DNA of 64,000 nucleotides, taken from assembly GCA_963585895.1 (NCBI GenBank), contig OY757916.1:20793560-20857559 (forward strand), written 5' to 3'. Shown here piece by piece: positions 43,108-55,494 of this stretch. A program made the translations under genes and the position numbers. Every line of letters begins with the position of its first letter. Position 1 is the stretch's first letter. This DNA comes from Sepioteuthis lessoniana (lineage: Eukaryota; Mollusca; Cephalopoda; Myopsida; Loliginidae). Below the pieces are notes generated by a model that ran no database searches, was not told the origin of the DNA, and saw nothing but the letters and a program-made list of their open reading frames with translations.

Positions 43108-43570
43108 ATCATCATCATCATCATCATCATGTCGTGCCGCTAGCACGGATATCCCTGACCCTCTCTCGCCACATCTTCCTATCGTTCATCGCCTCTGGTT
43201 GGTCTTCAGGGCTACATCCCGTATCCTCACACAGCTGCTCAATGTATGTTCGAGCTGGTCGTATGTTTTAGCTGGTCGTCCCGGCCATATGTGGGGGTCC
43301 ATAGGAGTACATCTCTGCAGAGATGCGGTCATCGTATTCTACAACCCCAGCCGCCTGGGCCAATAGTCAAATAGTTTCAAGTATTGCTATCTAATACAAA
43401 TAATTCCATTTAATATTAATCATTTGTTTGCACACAGCTTCTCCAGCAGTGTTCTGCATGTCTGGTTCCTCTAACTTTGATAGTTTTCGTGATGGGAGGC
43501 AGGTAGCCGCATAGTTAGTGCCTTGTGGGGTGTTGCCGCCAGGACTTCTTCAATATTGCTCGCAGCATTT
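43108..43570 (-). pseudogene. RTE fragment interrupted by a D segment
   Basis: RTE 3' sequence with a reversed ATG tail runs from 43108 to about 43312. A ~125-bp piece of D (CTCTGCAGAGATGCGGTCAT to TTTGTTTGCACACAG) occupies 43313-43437. RTE resumes at 43438 (CTTCTCCAGCAGTGTTCTGC) to 43568. About 20 bp of RTE are missing at the junction. A small internal duplication of the AGCTGGTCGT text lies near 43254-43280. Confidence 0.88.
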
Positions 43571-43571
43571 T

Positions 43572-44130
43572 AAATAGCTGTAGAATACACGGACTGAATC
43601 TCTACAGAGAGGTAAGACGAGTGTCCTAGATATGACACAAAACAATCTGATGGTGAAGCTCCAGTATTGCTGGAGTTTGGGGAATGGGGTGTACCTCTTT
43701 ATTGCCATTGCTCCCTGCTCCACTTCGGTTGAGAGTGGTAGGACCTAATAGGGTCCTATCTATGAGTCAAATTGACATTTAAACTGAGTGTAAAGAAATG
43801 AATTATGCTAAACCGAATTGTTTGAAATAGAACTGTTTTATCATTTAACTGTGTGTAAACAAATGATTGATGTTTGAATGAATTGTTTGTGATACATAGC
43901 AATACTTGGAAACATTTAACTTTGTTGACTAATGTTAAACTTAATTGTTTGAAATAGAACTGTTTGATGATTTAACTGTGGGTAAACAAATGATTGATGC
44001 TTGATTGAATTGTTTGTGATACATAGAAATACTAAGATAAATCATGTAAATCTAATAAATATATATAAAACGGATTTAGCATTAAATAACCTACAATGGT
44101 TGTCATGCCATAAAACCAAACCAATCAATA
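43572..44130 (+). mobile_element. Repeat D, full length
   Basis: Head (TGTAGAATACACGGACTGAA, GAAGCTCCAGTATTGCTGGA, AGGGTCCTATCTATGAGTCA), four body units (ATTTAACTGTGTGTAAACAA, GATTGATGTTTGAATGAATT) and tail (ATTTAGCATTAAATAACCTA with CAATGGTTGTCATGCC and AAACCAAACC). A good reference copy. Confidence 0.85.
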
Positions 44131-44689
44131 CCGATTATGCATTTTTCCCCAGAAAGAGAGAAGACTCAGAAACCTATAATCATGTTGTCCTGTCTGCGGT
44201 TTGTTTTGCCTACTGACAAAGTGAGGGTGTTTTTAAGGATTTAGCGATCTTCTGTCTCGATAAATCGAGCTGTAAAATCTTTGATTGATTTAGTAGAGTT
44301 ATTTTACGCTTCAAGGTTAGGGAATCGCATTCAGTGTACGTTCGTATTTACATTTTTTATATAGTTGTTTCTTAAGAGTTATTTTTGTCCACGTTCCGAT
44401 CGAAAGTGTATAATTTCTAACAGATCTCTTTGAGCCGAAGTTGAGAGCCTAACAGGTACTACACTCTGGGTTAGGGTGAATATGGAAAATCAACAGATTT
44501 CCTCATTAATCAAACGTCTTTATTTTTGGGCAAAAATACGATCGAGAAGCTATAAGTTTTGTGTCTGTATTTTTTGTGTTTATTATCCAATCAGTGCTTT
44601 CGCGCTCTTTTTAAAATTTCTTTTAGACTTTCGTAGACGGCAATATTTGACTTGCCATGCAAAATCCTGTCAACAACATGTGGTTTGCC

Positions 44690-44960
44690 TAGCGTCACCG
44701 GTCCATTGGTCTAATGAGTAGAGTGTTCGCCAACGGTCCGGGAGACCGGGGTTCAATCCCAGGTCGAGTCATACCAAAGACTCGAAAAATGGTACTTGAT
44801 GCCGTCTTGCTTAACACTCAGCATTATAAGGCGAAGATCAAGGGTAAAGTGGAACAATCTAGGGAATGGAGTATTACCCTCCCCTACCCCACGGTGTAGG
44901 AGCTATTGAAAAGGGAGCCTTTGGGTTACCCTCGACGATGGTGCGCCAACTTTGCTTATA
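44690..44960 (+). mobile_element. SINE-C, full length
   Basis: Starts ACCGGTCCATTGGTCTAATG and AGTAGAGTGTTCGCC (A-box-like), has GGGGTTCAATCCCAGGTCGA (perfect B box), and ends GGAGCCTTTGGGTTACCCTC and GACGATGGTGCGCC. Confidence 0.92.
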
Positions 44961-45139
44961 TGTACCTTGTGGAGCATAACTTCTACAATAGATACTTTTG
45001 CTATTTTGAGTATCTTTGTTATTTTAATTATTTGTAATAAATTTACTTATAAGCATACTGTGGATGGTGTTGAGGAAACGTCAAAGGAAGCGTTTATGTA
45101 TCCATACGTATATGACTCAGTACATTTTTAGACGGGGAT

Positions 45140-45530
45140 TAACACGACAGTAAATAGAATTTTACCTTTTTATACAAAATAGCTCCAAGCTCTGATAAAG
45201 ATGAAATAGCTGGTTAAAAAGCTTCAATATATCGATGACGTAGCCCTAGCTGTTTAGCCTGCAGGGTGTAACATTCAGATTTGAAAAGACTACAGAATTC
45301 TTTGGTCATGGCGTCTGCCAGAAGGAAGCTATAATCCTTTATTAGACTGAATCTCGACGAGAGTTATACCCAGCCTCTAACTCCATTGGCCAGACAGAAC
45401 TGAAAACAGTCCAAGTGTTTAACTACCTGGGGTGTGTCATATTTACTGACACCAAAATAGATTTGAAGTTGGACTGGCCAAGACAAACAAAGCGTTTGGC
45501 AGACCGTACAAATGTTTCTAAAAAAAAATA
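45140..45530 (+). pseudogene. Second LINE lineage, reverse transcriptase fragment
   Basis: Reads KKLQYIDDVALAV (motif C, YxDD form) and, after frameshifts, ELKTVQVFNYLGCVIFTDTK with KRLADRTNVSK. The order YIDD...TELKTVQVFNYLG...KAF is typical of non-LTR reverse transcriptases, but the wording differs clearly from the RTE family here. It is heavily decayed and has no 3' end. Confidence 0.75.
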
Positions 45531-45577
45531 AAACTCTTTGGAAAAACACACATACGCACACATACACACAACAGGGG

Positions 45578-45805
45578 GGGGGTCCCGTGATGTAGTGGCT
45601 AACGTACTGGATTGTAACGACGTAGTTAACTCTCATCGCCCTATTACATTGAATTTCGGACTAATCCTCATGGAAAAGGCATGAACTCTCTTATCCTCCT
45701 ACTATACGTTAAATCATACCATTACTGTTGTTATACAGGGAAGGCTTTGGCATTAAATAGCATCCAATGGTTTATATACCATTAAATAAAGAAACCAAAA
45801 CTGCA
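45578..45805 (+). mobile_element. SINE-A, full length
   Basis: Head GTCCCGTGATGTAGTGGCTA, middle ACTAATCCTCATGGAAAAGG, tail GGCTTTGGCATTAAATAGCA and CATTAAATAAAGAAACC. The B box is degraded. Confidence 0.8.
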
Positions 45806-45823
45806 CCAAACGCGCGCGTGGGT

Positions 45824-45825
<2 letters not shown>

Positions 45826-45870
<45 letters not shown>

Positions 45871-45876
45871 CTCATC

Positions 45877-45917
<41 letters not shown>

Positions 45918-45918
45918 G
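45826..45918. repeat. (CA)n-(CT)n-(TA)n microsatellite
   Basis: Three consecutive dinucleotide blocks. Confidence 0.97.
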
Positions 45919-46199
45919 TTTATGAGCTGTATGTTTTTCTTTTGGATGCTTTTCGTTCTACTCTAAGGTAATTGTGTACTGTTGTGCAACTCGTCTAGAT
46001 TATATGTGAAAAAAAAAAGGTAAATTTTGAAGTCGAAACGCGTTGGCAGGAATAAAATGAAATAAATGAATAATTAATTAATATATCATCAACTATACCA
46101 AGTATATATCTTTCGTCCATTTACCTTTTTCCACGTATATTCTGCCCGGTTCATTTCATTCTCTCTCTCGCTCTTCCTCTGTCTCTGCTTCTGGCTCTC

Positions 46200-46202
<3 letters not shown>

Positions 46203-46263
<61 letters not shown>

Positions 46264-46265
46264 AC
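46203..46265. repeat. (CA)n microsatellite at the mariner 5' edge
   Basis: A long CA run that replaces the expected 5' terminal repeat of the adjacent mariner copy. Confidence 0.97.
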
Positions 46266-47015
<750 letters not shown>

Positions 47016-47049
47016 TATATATATCAACCACATGACTTCTAAAGAAATT

Positions 47050-47545
47050 TTGTAGATAGTATTTCTAAATGAGCCGGGGCTGAATTTTTCACTAAGTCAT
47101 TTGTTTACACACAATTAAATGATCAGACAGTTCTGTTTCAAATAATTCAGTTTAGCATGTCAACAAAGTTAAATAGTTCCAAGTATTGCCATGTCTCACT
47201 AACAATTTAATTAAACATCAGTCATTTAATTACACCCAATTAAATTTTCAAACAGTTCTTTTTCAATCAATTCGGTTTAGCATAAGTACACTCTTGAAAT
47301 GTTAAACAGTTCTATTTGACCCATAGATAGGAACCTACCAAGTGCTACCACTCCGGGCCAGAGTGGAGCTGGGTGTGATAGGGATGAGTAAGTACTCTGC
47401 ATTCTCCAAAGCTTCATGATTACTGGAGCCTCACCATCAGATTGTTTAGTGTCAAATCCAGGACACTCGTTGCGGAAGGGGGGTCTTACTCCTCCGCAGA
47501 GTTTCAGTCTGTGCATTCTACCGCCTCTCCAGTCAACTGGGCCAA
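47050..47545 (-). mobile_element. Repeat D, body and head
   Basis: Body units (CATTTGTTTACACACAATTA, GTTTAGCATGTCAACAAAG) and head (GCTACCACTCCGGGCCAGAG, TTACTGGAGCCTCACCATCA, GCAGAGTTTCAGTCTGTGCA). The tail is replaced by mariner sequence. Confidence 0.8.
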
Positions 47546-47807
47546 GAAAATTCTCGAGAGCAAAGTCAAAAATAAATAGAAATTATATCTGCTATTTCGT
47601 TAAATGTGATAAAACTTTGTATTTAGTTTTTGTTTTCTCTGATTTGATCGTATCTATGTTACAATTTATAGCAACTTATCGAAGAAATTGAATAAAATTG
47701 GAAAAAAAAAGAATATATCAATAATAAAAACGAAATTAATGAAAATTTCAAACTAAACTTTGTTCCACTCAATTTTGTCTTGATTCACAAATTCCCCCTA
47801 TCATAAT

Positions 47808-48066
47808 AAGTAAAGTTGGCGACCTTAGTCGAGGGTGACCTGAAGGCTCCCTTTTTAATAGCTACTACACCATGGTGTATAGGAGGGCGTTACTCCTTCC
47901 CTGGATTGCTCCATTTTGCCCTTGATGCTTACCGTATAATGCTTAGTGTTAAGCAAGGCGGCATTAAGTACCAATTTTTGAGTCTTTGGTATGACTCGAC
48001 CTGAGACTGAACTTAAATCTCCCGGACCATTGGCGAACACTCGATTCATTAGGCCAATGGCCCGGC
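47808..48066 (-). mobile_element. SINE-C, full length
   Basis: Minus strand starts CCGGGCCATTGGCCTAATGA (A-box region), has a degraded B box (AAGTTCAGTCTCAGG), and ends GGGAGCCTTCAGGTCACCCT and CGACTAAGGTCGCC. Confidence 0.88.
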
Positions 48067-48149
48067 TTACTATCATATACGTATTCATTTTTCTTCAAAA
48101 TGAATAAATAGCAGCCAATCATCTGAATTGTAGATTAGCATAATTGTTA

Positions 48150-48972
48150 TATCATCATCATCATCATCATCATGTCGTGCTGGTAGCACGGATATACCTG
48201 TTCCTCTCTCGCCACTCCTCCTTATCGTTCATCGCCCTAGGCAGGTCTTCAGGACAACATCCCGTATCCTCACATAGCTGCTGAATATATGTTCGTGCTG
48301 GTCGTCCTGCCTTCGCACGGCCATGTGTGGGGGTCCATAAGAGTACATCCCTTATGAGTTCGTCCCTGCTTCTCCAGCAGTGTCCTGCATGTCTGGTTCG
48401 TCTAACTTGAATAGTTTTCGTGTTAGGAGGCAGGTGGTCGTACAGTTGGTGTCTTGTGTGGTGTTGCCGCCTGGACTTATTCAAGATTGCTCGCAGCATT
48501 CTTGTGTAATTGCCATCTAGCTTCTTCTCCAGCCGTTTTGTTAGAGTCCATGTAGCGCATCCATATAGCAGTATCGATGTGACCGCTGCCTGGAAGAAAC
48601 TGCGTTTCATTTTATCGGTTTGGTCTGATTTCCATATAATCGATAGCCTATTGGTAGCTGTCCATGCTTTCGTTAACCTCGTGTCGATGTCCTTTTCGGT
48701 TGATGCGACGCTGCTTCCAAGGTAAGTGAATTTGTCTACTAGTTTAAGAGGGGTTCCGTCTAGAGTGCAGATGTCCCCTGTTTGATTATAGCACATATAT
48801 TCCGTTTTGTGTGCATTAACATAGAGGCCTATGCCTGCGGCTGCTCGTTCCAAACAATGCAATAGTGTTTCGGCTTGGTCGGGTGTATTCGCCAGTATCG
48901 CTATGTCATCGGCGTAGTCGGCGTCGGTAATTGTTTTTGCAGGGTATCTTCGGCTTCTTTTCTTCGTCAGGG
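48150..48972 (-). pseudogene. RTE LINE fragment, last ~265 codons, open frame
   Basis: On the minus strand one uninterrupted frame runs from LTKKRSRRYPAKTITDADYA and YADDIAILANTPDQAETLL to RATSTT, with the reversed ATG tail at 48152-48173. No stop or frameshift was seen in this truncated copy. It contains motif C (YADD) but not motifs A and B, so it is not functional. Confidence 0.94.
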
Positions 48973-49368
48973 TGTCTCAATGTACATGAAACCCATGCGA
49001 CTGCTATTAATTCTACTACTAATAATGTTCTTTTATTTCTTTTTGTTTCAGATTTGAAAATAGTATACTATAACAACTATTAATCCTTAATCACAATGCA
49101 TTGGACAAGAGAGGGAAGAATATTTTGCGTCACTGCTTATTTGGTGACAAAATCATTCAGAATTGTCTCAAAATAGATGCAACTCGTTAATATAATAACG
49201 ATTTATTACCGAGACAAGAAACTTAAAAAAGGTTGCACATCCTGGAAGCTGATATAATCGCAATAAAAACATAAATTTGATGTATTTGCCTCAAAGGATG
49301 CATTTTTTTTATAGGTCGGGTTCTAAATCACCGCCACTGCACTTGTCTCAGTAATAAATCATTAACAT

Positions 49369-49510
49369 ATTAATTGGTTGCATTTATTAATGGTTTGCAT
49401 GTATTAATGGGTTGCATTTATTAATGGCTTACAAGTATTAATGGGCTGCATTTATTAATGGGCTGCAGTTATTAATGGGCTGCATGTATTAATGGGTTGC
49501 ATTTATTTTG
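49369..49510 (+). repeat. 17-bp minisatellite
   Basis: About eight units of TTAATGGGTTGCATTTA with variants (GGCTGCAGTTA, GGCTTACAAGTA). Confidence 0.9.
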
Positions 49511-50324
49511 GGACATCCTGTATATAGGTTTCTTCTTTGGTTAATCGTTTTTTCTCGCCACCACATTTGTTCTGGCGACTCCCAAGTCGTTCCCTATTTT
49601 TTAATCACTGCTCGGTTCTCTTCACGGGAATGCTTAACAAATACGATTTTTTTTTTACTAGTGTGCACGTATAATTTTATTCATTTCATATATTTTATTG
49701 CTCACGAACGCAGGTCAAAAGCGCCAAACTATAGATGGGAAGTTACTTCTTATCAATTTGATTAGTCTCGGCGAACAAAAAACTTCTAGAATTTTAGTCA
49801 CTCGCGTTTACAATCCTTTAAAGAGAGCCAAACTCTCAAATGCCATTCAAGGTCATTACCTGTTAATTAAACAAAGCTGACTCCTTGTATCTTTCCAGTC
49901 GTTTTAACGCTTATAGTTTATTCAAATGAAAGATAAGTCACTCTATTATTTAACATTATAATTAGAGGAAAATATTGCCTCTCTCCGCGTCTCAATTTTA
50001 GTCTGCCCTGCCTCTTTCCTACCTGGATGTAATCGCCCTCTCTTAGACCTTCAGTTTGAAACCCCTGCTAGGTACTAATATACGATTGGTATATGATTAT
50101 GAAAATATAACAAAATTTGCGAGGGCAATTCTTTGTACATATTATCAAACAGTGTAGTTGATTTTATCTAGAATAGAATTATTTGTCTACCTAACAAAGA
50201 AATAAGCTTGTTTTGTGACCCAGTGTTATTTTTTGTTTGTTTTTGTTATTTACTTGATAAGATTCCCGAAAATACAGGTTCTCTCTAATCGTAGACATAA
50301 CTACCGAGGAGAGAGTCGTTTATT
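49511..50324. other. Unassigned; one transposon-like end
   Basis: GGGACATCCTG followed by TATATA at 49510-49525 resembles a Tc1/mariner terminal repeat with TA, but no partner end was found. The remainder is AT-rich with no recognised family. Confidence 0.45.
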
Positions 50325-50542
50325 CTGATTGTCACAGCTGGTGAATTAAAAAAAAAAAAGCAATCAGGATTTAGTAGGGTGTATTCCAATAGCTGCTTTA
50401 GCTGTTCATTTGAACCAGAAATTATAAAAATTGATCTGTCATCTCATAAGATGTATAGTAAAAACATACTAAATTTTCAAGAGTCTACGACAATTTTAAA
50501 TGTGTGTACAAAAAAGTCTGGAAACTTATTGAAAGCACCATG
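50325..50542 (-). mobile_element. Mariner 5' end fragment
   Basis: Matches 27010-27236: GATTGTCACAGCTGGTGAAT, TAGTAGGGTGTATTCCAATA, AAAAAAGTCTGGAAACTTAT. It ends near CACCATG before TA. The transposase part is absent. Confidence 0.82.
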
Positions 50543-50554
50543 TATATGTATAAA

Positions 50555-50635
50555 AAGGATGTGGCATAAAATAATCTACGTTAGTTGATATGCCATGAAA
50601 CCAAACCAAACCCAACCAAAATCAACTATTTTCTA
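50555..50635 (+). repeat. Isolated D/SINE-A tail
   Basis: AGGATGTGGCATAAAATAAT, GTTAGTTGATATGCCATGAA and ACCAAACCCAACCAAAATC. No head nearby. Confidence 0.75.
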
Positions 50636-50845
50636 TTATTTTCTCTCTCTGTGTATAAACCTTCCCCATGTCAATATGAGTGGACTAATTTATTTCTTAT
50701 TATGTTATAGAAAAAATCTTTATGTGTAAGTTGTGTAAGTTAATTTTCAATAATTTTAGTCCGGCGTAATAGATCTTCGAAACAAGCCGATATAGATTTC
50801 ATTAATGTTCTTATTAAGATTTTTCTTTTAATGTATATAGAATTG

Positions 50846-51275
50846 TGTTGTATACCGTAATACAAATACAAAGTTGAAATCAAAGATAATGACGACTTCA
50901 ATGAACGAACGAATACACTTCTTTATAAAAATAGATCTCTCACACTTTATTCTCGAAAGGGTGATGTTTGTTGTGTGTGAGAGATGAGCTGGAGACAAGG
51001 ACAGACTGCAATATTGACCCAAGTTTACCTCTTGACCACAGCAGCATTTCTTTCTCATCTTGGCTTGGGGTTGCTCAACCGTGGGTCACTGAGGGCCGCA
51101 AAGACCTCAGTCTGCAAGCTGATTCTCACGCTGACATCCTGTCTCCAACTGACTCGAACCGTCTGACCACTTGGTTATATTATTTTCTTACGTCCACATG
51201 CTTCCACTGTTCTTCCGCTCATTTACACAGGTGCATCTCTTGATTGACGGCTCGGTCGAGGGTCAGTATATAACA
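50846..51275 (-). mobile_element. LTR-B, solo LTR with target duplication ATTG
   Basis: Plus-strand ends TGTTGTATACCG and GGGTCAGTATATAACA, flanked by ATTG at 50842-50845 and 51276-51279. The minus strand has the GAATAAAGTGTGAGAG polyadenylation region. Confidence 0.9.
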
Positions 51276-51279
51276 ATTG

Positions 51280-51690
51280 GATTATTTCTAATTTTCAGCT
51301 TTTGATCTTGACGTAAAAACGACTGAAATATCAAAGCACGTTCCAAACTTTCTCTTTAAAAAAAGTTAGGGGCAATGGATAAAATTATCGAGTTTTAGGA
51401 AAATATTACACACGAAAATTGTTCTGCCGAGTGCCAAAGAAAAACACTTTGTGGGCCACATCAGGCCCGTGGGTCACGTGTTTGAGAACCCTGGTATATT
51501 GCATATTGCTATATAAGACAAATAATATTAGAGAATATTAGTACTATACATCGCATATTTATGTTACTTCTGGTATTACTAACAATCAACATCTTCTCAG
51601 AGAAAATGACAAAAATCTGATTATTCACACAAACCCAATTCGGGCAGCTGTGAAGATTACTATAAATACGATATTCTCAAAAGCTAGTTA
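51280..51690. other. Unassigned sequence
   Basis: No recognised gene or repeat. Contains the short GC-rich text CACATCAGGCCCGTGGGTCA, which may be transposon debris. Confidence 0.5.
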
Positions 51691-51691
51691 A

Positions 51692-52298
51692 CATTCATCT
51701 TGTCGCGCTGCCAGCACGAATCTCCCTGACCCTCTCTCGCCATCCGTCTCTATCGTCCATCACTCCCGGGATGTCTTCAATACTATATCCTGTATCGGCA
51801 CGGTGCTGTTGTATGTATGTTTTAGCTGGTCGTCCTGCTTTTGCTCGTCCATGTGAAGGGGTCCACAGGAGTATATCGCTTATGAGTTCGTCCTTACTTC
51901 TTCAGCAGCGTCCTGCATGTCTGGTTCGTCAAATTTGGATAGCTTTTGCGATGGGTGATAGGTGGCCGTATAGCTGTTGTTTTGTGGGGTGTTGCCTCCA
52001 GGAGTTGTTTCATATTGCTTGCAGCATTCTTGAGTAATTGCCAAGCTTTTTCTCCATACATTTAGTCAGCGCCTATAGCAGAATCGACATGACCACTGCT
52101 TGGAAAAACAGCGATTTATTTAAACCGGTCAGGTCTGACTTCCATATGACCGAAAGCCTATTGATAGCTGTTCATGCCTTTGCTAGTCACGTGTTGATGT
52201 CTATCTCGGTTGATGAGACACTGTTTCCAAGGTAGGTATTTGTCTACTAGTTTCAAAAGCCTACTCTTTAGTGTGGAGATGATTAAAGTACATGTATT
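51692..52298 (-). pseudogene. RTE LINE fragment, ancient
   Basis: Recognisable by GTCGCGCTGCCAGCACG (C-terminus), CAGCAGCGTCCTGCATGTCT and CTTTTTCTCCATACATTTAG. Many indels break the frame and the ATG tail is almost gone (CATCTTGTCG). Clearly older than the copies at 34249 and 48150. Confidence 0.9.
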
Positions 52299-52299
52299 C

Positions 52300-52985
52300 C
52301 GTCTTTACTGGTTGGTTGGTTGGTTGGTTGTTCTGGTTTTATGGCATATCAACCTTTGTAGGTTATTAAACGCCAAATCCATTCTTATGAAAACAGTTCG
52401 TTTTCAAACAATTCAATTTTGCATAAGTACGCAGTTTAAATGTAAGTACTGTTTAATTGTGAAAACATTTCTATTTCAAGCTATTCAGTTTAGTCAAGCA
52501 GTTCTAATTCAGCTAATTCAATTTAGTATGAGTACAGATTTTGTTTACATATAGTTGAATGCCAAAACAGTTCTATATTAAGCAATTCAGTTTCGTGTAA
52601 AAACAGTTTCAATGTTTAAAAACAGTTCCATTTCAAATAATTCAGTTTAGCACGCAGTATAAATGTCGGTACGTCTTAATTGTCAAAAACAGTTCTATTT
52701 CAAGATATTCAGTTTTGTTAAACAATTCAGTTTAGCATAAGTATGCCGTTAGATCTATTTAACCCATTGACAGGGCCCTATCAAGTGCTACCACACCGCG
52801 CCACAGTGGACCTGGGAGCAATGGCAATGAAGGGGTGCTCTGCATTCCCCAAAGCTCCAGCATCACTGGAACCTTACCATGAGATTGTTCAGTGTCATAT
52901 CCAGGACACTACTTGGTGGGGGGGGTCTTACGCCTCTGCAGAGGTGCAGTCGGTGTATTCTACAGCCCCAGCCGACTGAGCAACG
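52300..52985 (-). mobile_element. Repeat D, full length
   Basis: Reversed tail (GTTTTATGGCATATCAACCT, GTTATTAAACGCCAAATCC), body units, then head (GGGCCCTATCAAGTGCTACC, AAGCTCCAGCATCACTGGA, GGTGCAGTCGGTGTATTCTA). Confidence 0.82.
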
Positions 52986-53279
52986 TCTTTACTTAATAGT
53001 AAATTGCGTTCTGTTAACTTTGTTACACAAGGAATACTTTTCCTTTTATGCTTAGCAGTGTAGTCTCACAGTACAAACATGTTGTGCATATTATACCAAT
53101 TAAATGTCTTAAAACTGCGAATTTATTCGACATTGTAAAACATGTCAGGTTTCAAAGTAATCGCAGCTATAAAATAATGTAGCAATGAATGAGAAAGCTG
53201 ACTTTCTTCTTATTTTAGTCCTGGAAACCTTTTAGCTGTATATCCACCTCCAGTTACAGATGATTTTTAAACAGCTCTA

Positions 53280-53400
53280 TTTGAGCCATAGATGTTACCA
53301 TAACAGGTACTACCACTCTTAGAGTGAACATGGGTATAATGCGAAATGATAGGTAAGTCACCCTCTCTCACCATCAAATACAGTTGCGTTTAACGCCTAG
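53280..53400 (-). mobile_element. Repeat D, head fragment
   Basis: AACAGGTACTACCACTCTTA, GAGTGAACATGGGTATAATG and CACCATCAAATACAGTTGC. Decayed. Confidence 0.5.
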
Positions 53401-53675
53401 GAAGTGAACGTGGTGCAATGGTTATCGGCGTTGGAAATGGAGACGGTGAACAGAATTCAAATCCCGGACGAGGCTGTTTGCATTTTATATTATGCTAATA
53501 CTCTTGGGAAAGATATGAATCCAATAAATCTCTCTCCTGCTATGGGTAAATCGTAGGGCAGTCTGAGTTCTTCAGCCTTGGTGAGGCAAACAGTCTGGGA
53601 GAAGGAAAAACTGGTTAAACTGCGCTTAAAAATTGACCTTGTGTTACATTCTGTTCGTGTGGAAGGGTTGGTAAA
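53400..53675 (+). mobile_element. SINE-B, full length
   Basis: GAACGTGGTGCAATGGTTAT head, AATTCAAATCCCGGACGAG (B box), GAGGCAAACAGTCTGGGAG and TGTGGAAGGGTTGGTAAATT end. No clean target duplication seen. Confidence 0.85.
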
Positions 53676-53935
53676 TTCATACCCAGGATACTCATTTTTG
53701 ATTTGGTTGGGCTATCTTACTCTTCTGCAGTTAGCGTATTCATATCACTACTTGCAGGACGGATATGTACTGCTAATTGGCGGTGCAAATATCAGTTTAA
53801 AAGTTAAAGATGACAGCGCTTTTTCAATTAGTTTCGGACAATCTAAGACAATTACATCTTTTGAACAAAATATCGTTTCCTTTTCCACTGGAAACACAAA
53901 GTGAATTTCTTAGACACTCAATAGATAATATCTAT

Positions 53936-54160
53936 GGAGGCGCTCGAGGAGTAACGGTTATCTTCGAAGGAAGTGGACACGGCGACCCGTGTTCAAATTC
54001 ATGACAAGACAGTTTGCTTTTCACATAGTGCCAATACCCTAAGAAAAAGTATGAATTCTCTCTCCAGCTATGGGTAAATAGTAGGGCAGGCGGAATTTTC
54101 TTTAATCTTCGAATAGCAACCGATCTAGAAGGAAAACTCAAAATTAAAACCAGGTCGTAT
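53936..54160 (+). mobile_element. SINE-B, 3' truncated
   Basis: AGGCGCTCGAGGAGTAACGG head, GTGTTCAAATTCATGACAAG (B-box region), CTATGGGTAAATAGTAGGGC. The last quarter is diverged. Confidence 0.78.
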
Positions 54161-54192
54161 TTTTATTCTTCTGTCTTTATTCTATTCTTAGT

Positions 54193-54299
<107 letters not shown>

Positions 54300-54547
54300 T
54301 GTTATTTTATAACTATGAGTAACAGATAATGCAATTTGTAAATTAACAAAATATATCAAAAACTAAAAAAATACTGACAAAAAGAAAAGACTAAATCATC
54401 TGTACTGTTTGAAAATAATCAGCCAGTACCTAAATGATAAGTCCCCCCCCCACCAAAAAAAAACACTGACGGAGTTATCTAAACTAATACGTAAAAGTGC
54501 TAAATACATTAAGTAGAACAAAACAAGAACACCAAATACAACTTAAA

Positions 54548-54552
<5 letters not shown>

Positions 54553-54612
<60 letters not shown>
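54553..54612. repeat. (CA)n-(TA)n microsatellite
   Basis: A long CA run passing into TA, just 5' of an RTE fragment. Confidence 0.97.
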
Positions 54613-54613
<1 letters not shown>

Positions 54614-54634
54614 AATAAAAATGTAAATGTTTCT

Positions 54635-54857
54635 TCATCATCGTCATCATCATGTCGCGCTGGTAGCACGGATATCCCTGACCCTCTCTCGCCACTCCTC
54701 CCTATCGTTCATCGCCCTAGGTAGGTCTTCAGGACAACATCCCGTATCCTCACATAGCTGCTGAATGTATATTCGTGCTGGTCGTCCTGCTTTTGCACGG
54801 CCATGTGTGGGGGTCCATAAGAGTACATCTCTTATGAGTTCGTCCCTGCTTCTCTAA
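54635..54857 (-). pseudogene. RTE LINE fragment, last ~70 codons
   Basis: Reversed ATG tail (54635-54653), then sequence matching the RTE C-terminus (GCTGGTCGTCCTGCTTTTGC, CTCATAGCTGCTGAATGTAT-like). It stops at CCCTGCTTCTC. Confidence 0.92.
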
Positions 54858-55084
54858 CCGATAATCTCCAGTTTTATACCACTAATTGGTATAAAATTTT
54901 CTGAGAGTATTTTATTCGAATCCAGGAGTGTTTTTATATACTTATTATCTAAAAATATTACAATAATTAAAACAAATATCTTTAATAAGTTGTTTTTCTC
55001 CGAGAAAAGCCGAACGCGAATTATGAAGGTAAACAGTTCCGTTTTCCAAGAATTTTACACGTGATTTTTTTTTCTGTTTTATCA

Positions 55085-55440
55085 TTTTCTTTCTTTTTTG
55101 GTTAACTTAAACAGAGACACTAAACTTTAAACCATATTTCATTTGTTCAGTAGTAAGTAATTTTTTTTTTTATTCTAACGAATTGTTTACTAAATATTTT
55201 CCTTTTTTTTGTTTAACTTCAACGAAAGACATCCATTCAAAAGTTTTCTTTCTTAAACCATATTTCGTCAGTTCAGTAGTAACGAATTGTTTACTAAATA
55301 TTTTCTTTTCTTTTTTGTTGTTTAACTTCAACGAAAGACATTCCTTAACAAGTTTTCTTTCGTTAAGAAACTTTAAGCCATATTTCGTTTGTCCAGTTGT
55401 AAGTAAATTTCTTTTTATTCTAAAAACTTATACTTAAAAT
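55085..55440 (+). repeat. Tandem repeat, ~120-bp unit, about three copies
   Basis: Units share TTTAACTTCAACGAAAGACA, AAACCATATTTCGTNNGTTC and ACGAATTGTTTACTAAATAT. It lies upstream of the Helitron remnant and could belong to it. Confidence 0.82.
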
Positions 55441-55494
55441 TTTTCTTCATTATTGATATCCCATTTATTTTGTTGTTTAATAAATATTTTATTT

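Noticed and set aside
44690..44770. tRNA-like sequence with good A and B boxes
   Set aside because: The same head recurs in five copies followed by a constant ~170-bp body, and no full cloverleaf with an acceptor stem forms. It is a SINE head, not a tRNA gene.
45364..45636. 90-codon minus-strand frame
   Set aside because: It is antisense to the decayed reverse transcriptase fragment, whose plus-strand reading matches LINE motifs.
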